In this document: piece by piece, positions 60,283-64,000 of the stretch
Layout of the letters: the number at the start of each line of letters is the position of its first letter
Numbering within the stretch: the stretch's first letter is position 1
NCBI RefSeq assembly: GCF_014697625.1
Contig: NZ_JACJSG010000020.1
Location: 1-64,000, forward strand
Direction of reading: 5' to 3'
From: Anabaena azotica FACHB-119
Lineage (GTDB): Bacteria; Cyanobacteriota; Cyanobacteriia; Cyanobacteriales; Nostocaceae
Length of the DNA stretch: 64,000 bases
The notes under the pieces: generated by a model
What the model saw: only the letters and a program-made list of their open reading frames with translations
What the model was told of the DNA's origin: nothing
Database searches by the model: none
Position numbers and translations under genes: made by a program

Positions 60283-61332
60283 ATGAAAACAACAGCCGAG
60301 AAAATCGCTCTCGCGCTTGGTATTTTTGCTGTCGTCAGTGGTTGTACCGCAGCTTCTAATCAAACTCAGCAGTCATCTAACGTTACTGAGGTGGCAAATT
60401 CAACGGTAGATAGAACAGCAACAATTACAGTAGATGGTTCGAGTACAGTTTATCCAATTACCCAGGCGATCGCTAAAGAGTTTCAAGCTAATAATAACGT
60501 CAAAGTTCAAGTAAATATTTCTGGTACTAGTGGGGGATTTACCAAATTCTGTGCCGGACAAACTAACATTAGTAATGCGTCTCGTCCGATTACACAAGCA
60601 GAGATGACAGAATGTAATCGCAACGGTATTAGATATGTAGAATTGCCTGTTGCTTTTGATGCCTTAACTATTGCCGTACATCCACAAAATAATTGGGCAA
60701 AAGACATTACAATTGCCGAACTCAAAAAGATTTGGGAACCTGGCGCACAAGGAAAAATCACCCGTTGGAACCAAGTCCGGGCTTCTTGGCCAGATAGACC
60801 TCTAAATTTATACGGTGCGGGTAAAGAATCTGGTACATTTGACTACTTCACCGAAGCAGTCACAGGCAAAGCTAAAGCCAGTCGTAGCGACTATACAGCC
60901 AGTGAAGATGATGATGTTTTAGTTGCAGGTATTGCCAAAGACCCCAACGCTTTAGGTTATTTTGGTTATGCCTATTATGAAGAGAACCAAAATAAATTAA
61001 AAGCACTACCCGTTGATAGCGGTAAAGGTGCAATCTTACCATCACGGCAGACTGTAGAAAAATCCCAATATCAACCGCTTTCTCGACCTTTATTTATCTA
61101 CGTCAATCCTTGGTCAGTACAAAATAAAAGCGCCATCTATCAGTTTGTAGATTTTTACATTAAGCAAGCTCCAAAAACGGCAAGTTCTGTTGGTTATGTA
61201 CCTTTACCGAGTGAAGCTTACCAAATAAATTATGTTCACTTACATCAAGGTAAAGCGGGAACAGTGTTTGCAGGCAAAGCCCAACTAGATTTAACAATTA
61301 GCGAATTATTACGCAAACAAAAGCAATTTTAA
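60283..61332 (+). CDS. Phosphate-binding lipoprotein (PstS/SphX-like)
   Basis: A 349-residue periplasmic phosphate-binding protein. It has a lipoprotein signal (ALGIFAVVSGC, lipobox VSGC with Cys ~25), and phosphate-binding segments TVDGSSTVYPITQAIAKEF, SGTSGGFTKFC, NASRPITQAEM and YGAGKESGTFDYF. Cyanobacterial SphX/PstS proteins have this make-up. No permease or ATPase genes follow; instead the gene leads into an ArsJ-associated GAPDH and ArsJ, so a role in discriminating phosphate and arsenate or in As-responsive phosphate uptake is inferred. ATG 60283 follows GAGGTGAGGTCA; GTG 60274 is less likely. Two ArsR-type sites lie upstream. Confidence 0.88.
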   Translation: MKTTAEKIALALGIFAVVSGCTAASNQTQQSSNVTEVANSTVDRTATITVDGSSTVYPITQAIAKEFQANNNVKVQVNISGTSGGFTKFCAGQTNISNASRPITQAEMTECNRNGIRYVELPVAFDALTIAVHPQNNWAKDITIAELKKIWEPGAQGKITRWNQVRASWPDRPLNLYGAGKESGTFDYFTEAVTGKAKASRSDYTASEDDDVLVAGIAKDPNALGYFGYAYYEENQNKLKALPVDSGKGAILPSRQTVEKSQYQPLSRPLFIYVNPWSVQNKSAIYQFVDFYIKQAPKTASSVGYVPLPSEAYQINYVHLHQGKAGTVFAGKAQLDLTISELLRKQKQF

Positions 61333-61345
61333 CTGTCCATAGTGC

Positions 61346-61453
61346 AATACGGTTCAGATAAGAGTAATTAACCGCCGATAAAGAGGATAAACGCCGATAA
61401 ATTAACATGGTTCATCATCTTGTCATTCAATTTAGCCTTAACTGAACTGTATT
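61346..61453. repeat. Inverted-repeat element between the pstS-like and gap genes
   Basis: AATACGGTTCAG (61346-61357) and CTGAACTGTATT (61442-61453) are inverted repeats with one mismatch, enclosing ccgccgataaagaggataaa-type sequence. About 108 bp, non-coding. It is followed by actattgactattgacta repeats before gap. Confidence 0.6.
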
Positions 61454-61522
61454 GATCCATAGTCAATAGTTAACTGATGACTATTGACTATTGACTAATG
61501 ACTAATAACAATAGGAAAACGC

Positions 61523-62536
61523 ATGAAAGTTCGTGTTGGCATCAATGGGTTTGGTAGGATTGGAAGACTAGCATTGCGGGCTGCTTGGGGTTGGCCGGAA
61601 CTAGAATTTGTCCATATTAATGAAATTAAAGGTGGAGCAGTAGCAGCCGCCCACTTGCTCAAATTTGATTCTGTTCACGGACGCTGGACACCGGAAGTAG
61701 AAGCAGAAGGTGAACGTATACTAATTGATGGCACACCTTTGAGCTTTAGTGAGTATGCAAAACCGGGTGATGTACCTTGGGAAGATATTGGTGTTGATAT
61801 AGTTTTAGAGTGTTCCGGCAAATTTCGGACTCCTGCAACACTCGACCCCTATTATAAAAGGGGAGTGCAGAAGGTAATTGTTGCTGCACCTGTGAAGGAA
61901 GAAGCCTTAAATATTGTCATGGGAGTTAATGATGATCTCTATGAGCCGGAAAAGCATCACCTCTTAACGGCGGCTTCTTGTACAACTAACTGTTTAGCAC
62001 CAGTAGTCAAAGTTATTCACGAAGGCTTAGGTATTAAACACGGAATCATTACCACCATCCATGACAATACTAATACTCAAACCCTCGTCGATGCTCCTCA
62101 TAAAGATTTACGTCGTGCCAGAGCTACCAGTTTATCATTAATTCCCACAACTACAGGTTCGGCAACTGCGATCGCCTTAATTTATCCAGAACTCAACGGC
62201 AAGCTGAACGGTATCGCGGTGCGAGTACCGCTACTCAACGCTTCCCTGACAGACTGCGTTTTTGAAGTTGTCCGACCCACCACAGTAGAAGAAATTAACG
62301 CCCTACTGAAAACGGCTGCTGAACAAGCACCGCTTAAAGGCATCCTGGGTTATGAAGAACGTCCTTTAGTCTCAATTGATTACAAAGACGACCCTCGTTC
62401 CTCTATTATTGATGCCCTTTCCACAATGGTTGTCGATGAGACACAAGTAAAAATTCTGGCTTGGTATGACAACGAATGGGGTTATGCCAACCGTATGGTT
62501 GAACTCGCCCGTAAGGTGGCATTAAGTCTTAAATAG
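61523..62536 (+). CDS. ArsJ-associated glyceraldehyde-3-phosphate dehydrogenase
   Basis: A 337-residue GAPDH. NAD motif INGFGRIGRLALRAAW, catalytic Cys in AASCTTNCLAPV, catalytic His in TTIHDNTNTQ and WYDNEWGYANRMV are intact. The NTQTLVDAPHKDLRRARA loop and genetic linkage to arsJ mark the ArsJ-associated type, which uses arsenate in place of phosphate to make 1-arseno-3-phosphoglycerate. This unstable product is exported by ArsJ and breaks down to arsenate outside. ATG 61523 follows AATAGGAAAACGC. It lies 190 bases after the pstS-like gene and 182 bases before arsJ, all on one strand. Confidence 0.93.
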   Translation: MKVRVGINGFGRIGRLALRAAWGWPELEFVHINEIKGGAVAAAHLLKFDSVHGRWTPEVEAEGERILIDGTPLSFSEYAKPGDVPWEDIGVDIVLECSGKFRTPATLDPYYKRGVQKVIVAAPVKEEALNIVMGVNDDLYEPEKHHLLTAASCTTNCLAPVVKVIHEGLGIKHGIITTIHDNTNTQTLVDAPHKDLRRARATSLSLIPTTTGSATAIALIYPELNGKLNGIAVRVPLLNASLTDCVFEVVRPTTVEEINALLKTAAEQAPLKGILGYEERPLVSIDYKDDPRSSIIDALSTMVVDETQVKILAWYDNEWGYANRMVELARKVALSLK

Positions 62537-62718
62537 CACTTAGGAACTATAACACCGATTCAATAATTCTGGAAGAACCTCTCCCCCAACCCCTCTCCGA
62601 CGCGGAGAGGGGAGTTTAGCTTCTCCTTCCCTAGTAGGGTTAGTTTGATGACTGAATTGATGCTCTAGGTATCCTACTCCCTAGTTCTTATTCCCCAGCC
62701 CCTCATTTCTCATTACCG
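62537..62718. repeat. Repeat-containing gap between gap and arsJ
   Basis: Contains cctctcccccaacccctctcc and the hairpin cctctccgacgcggagagg (62592-62610), similar to the composite repeat at 24660-24800. No gene is visible; arsJ is probably read from the upstream promoter. Confidence 0.5.
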
Positions 62719-63978
62719 ATGACAACTACAGCTTCTAATGCCAATTTCAAAAATTATATTCTAGTAACTCTAGCCTATTGGGGTTTCACTCTCACTGATG
62801 GCGCTCTGAGAATGTTAGTGTTGCTGTATTTCAATAATATTGGTTACACTCCACTACAAATTGCTTCTTTATTTCTGTTCTATGAAGTATTTGGTATTGT
62901 CACTAACTTTTTAGGTGGTTGGATTGGCTCACAATTAGGATTGAAGGTAACTCTCTACACTGGTATTGGCTTACAGATTTTCTCTTTGGTGATGCTAGCA
63001 TTTCTCAATCCTGGTTGGGTGCAATGGTTGGCTGTGACTTATGTGATGGTAGCTCAAGCATTTTCGGGAATTGCCAAAGACTTAACTAAGATGAGTTCTA
63101 AAAGTGCTATTCGCTTGGTGGTTCCCCAAGATGCACAGTCATCTTTGTTTAAGTGGGTAGCTATACTGACGGGTTCTAAAAATGCCTTGAAGGGAGTTGG
63201 CTTTTTTATTGGTAGCGCTTTGTTAGGTGCTTTTGGCTTTGTCAATGCGCTGCTAATTATGGCGACTGGTCTATTTTTGCTCATGTTTACAGGGTTGATG
63301 CTGCCTAAAGGTATGGGCAAAATTAAGAAGAAGGTGAAGTTTAGCCAACTGTTTTCTAAGAGTCCAGAAATTAACATTCTTTCCGCCGCCCGATTTTTTC
63401 TGTTTGGTTCGCGGGATGTGTGGTTTGTGGTGGCGTTACCTGTATTTTTACGTCAGGTTTTAGGTTGGTCATTCTATCAAGTGGGTGGATTTTTGGCGGT
63501 GTGGGTCATTGGCTATGGGATAATTCAGTCATCAGCACCAACACTGATTAGGCGATTTGGTTCTGGTCGTCCGCCACAATCGAAAACTATACAATTTTGG
63601 ACATTTACTTTAACTGCTGTTCCAGCTGCGATCGCCTTAGCTTTGCAACTAGGTGTACCTGCTAATTTTGCCATAGTTGGGGGACTACTCCTGTTTGGTG
63701 TGGTGTTTGCTTTTAACTCTGCGGTTCACTCTTACTTAGTTTTAGCATTCACCGATGATGATAAAGTTGCGCTCAACGTCGGCTTTTACTATATGGCTAA
63801 CTCTGGCGGTCGCTTGGCTGGTACGGTTTTGTCTGGTTTGGTTTATCAATGGTTGGGGTTGGTTGGTTGTTTGTGGACATCAATGTTTTTGGTACTAGGA
63901 GCAGCTGTAGTTTCTTTGAGATTACCAGATCCCAAACCAAGTAAAGCGATCGCTTGGAAAGCTGGAGATGGAGATTAA
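62719..63978 (+). CDS. arsJ: ArsJ organoarsenical efflux MFS permease
   Basis: A 419-residue major-facilitator protein with about twelve helices. Family-specific segments include TDGALRMLVLLYFNNIGYTP, YEVFGIVTNFLGGWIGSQLGL, FSGIAKDLTKMSSKSAIRL and ALKGVGFFIGSALLGAFGF. ArsJ exports 1-arseno-3-phosphoglycerate made by the adjacent GAPDH, giving arsenate resistance without reduction to arsenite. ATG 62719 is preceded by a repeat-rich gap with weak binding site (ttaccg). It is full length and ends 22 bases before the window edge, which shows no further gene start. Confidence 0.93.
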   Translation: MTTTASNANFKNYILVTLAYWGFTLTDGALRMLVLLYFNNIGYTPLQIASLFLFYEVFGIVTNFLGGWIGSQLGLKVTLYTGIGLQIFSLVMLAFLNPGWVQWLAVTYVMVAQAFSGIAKDLTKMSSKSAIRLVVPQDAQSSLFKWVAILTGSKNALKGVGFFIGSALLGAFGFVNALLIMATGLFLLMFTGLMLPKGMGKIKKKVKFSQLFSKSPEINILSAARFFLFGSRDVWFVVALPVFLRQVLGWSFYQVGGFLAVWVIGYGIIQSSAPTLIRRFGSGRPPQSKTIQFWTFTLTAVPAAIALALQLGVPANFAIVGGLLLFGVVFAFNSAVHSYLVLAFTDDDKVALNVGFYYMANSGGRLAGTVLSGLVYQWLGLVGCLWTSMFLVLGAAVVSLRLPDPKPSKAIAWKAGDGD

Positions 63979-64000
63979 AAACGATGAACCTAAATCAAAA

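Noticed and set aside
1..64000. tRNA or rRNA genes
   Set aside because: I looked through the intergenic DNA for tRNA-like cloverleaf arms and rRNA sequence and found none that I could support by eye.

Overview
The window comes from a filamentous, probably heterocyst-forming cyanobacterium of the Nostoc/Anabaena group. The evidence is the frequent HIP1 octamer (gcgatcgc), cyanobacterium-only or typical genes (ndhH, ccmK3/ccmK4, cyanobacterial gshA, Mg-type hemB, atpB-atpE pair), and intergenic DNA packed with the short tandem heptamers and miniature inverted-repeat elements typical of Nostoc genomes. No rRNA, tRNA, CRISPR array or complete transposase gene was found.

Layout: 0-16 kb is mostly housekeeping (formaldehyde dehydrogenase, avtA-rimM, a Ser/Thr kinase, an alpha/beta hydrolase, MscS, HDAC-like deacetylase, gshA, trmL, a LysM-M23 envelope protein, rsmH). 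At 15.3-17.3 kb lies an M48 membrane protease gene broken twice: by a 104-bp miniature element whose exact removal restores the frame, and by one in-frame TGA. ndhH and a Uma2 gene follow. 19.9-25.8 kb is a membrane-lipid-like cluster: a DUF2156 (MprF catalytic-like) protein, two tandem paralogous esterases, another hydrolase and a UPF0104 (MprF flippase-like) protein. 26.4 kb holds a lone GAF domain with both cysteine motifs of DXCF cyanobacteriochromes. Then come a MidA-type methyltransferase with a repeat-derived insert, a 31-residue membrane peptide, a beta-hydroxyacid dehydrogenase, a decayed DUF4011 helicase-nuclease, the carboxysome shell pair ccmK3-ccmK4, a hydrolase and a MerA-like flavoenzyme.

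38.37-39.26 kb is an almost pure heptamer satellite with a 196-bp higher-order period; it supplies the stop codon of a GGDEF-EAL protein. mgtE, an SDR and an O-methyltransferase follow. 46.6-55.5 kb looks like a zinc-limitation island: hemB without zinc cysteines, a flavoprotein, a His-rich COG0523 GTPase, folE, hisI, a second G3E-like NTPase without CxCC, two metallophosphoesterase-like proteins with altered metal sites and a WD40 protein. Matching Fur/Zur-type palindromes precede hemB, the GTPase and the WD40 gene.

The window ends with atpE-atpB (reverse strand), holB, tmk and an arsenate-detoxification unit (pstS/sphX-like binding protein, ArsJ-associated GAPDH, ArsJ exporter) preceded by two ATCAA-N6-TTGAT-type sites about five helical turns apart. 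A recurring theme is repeat DNA becoming protein: rimM, the MidA gene, holB, tmk, a hydrolase and the GGDEF-EAL gene all have ends or inserts encoded by intergenic repeats.
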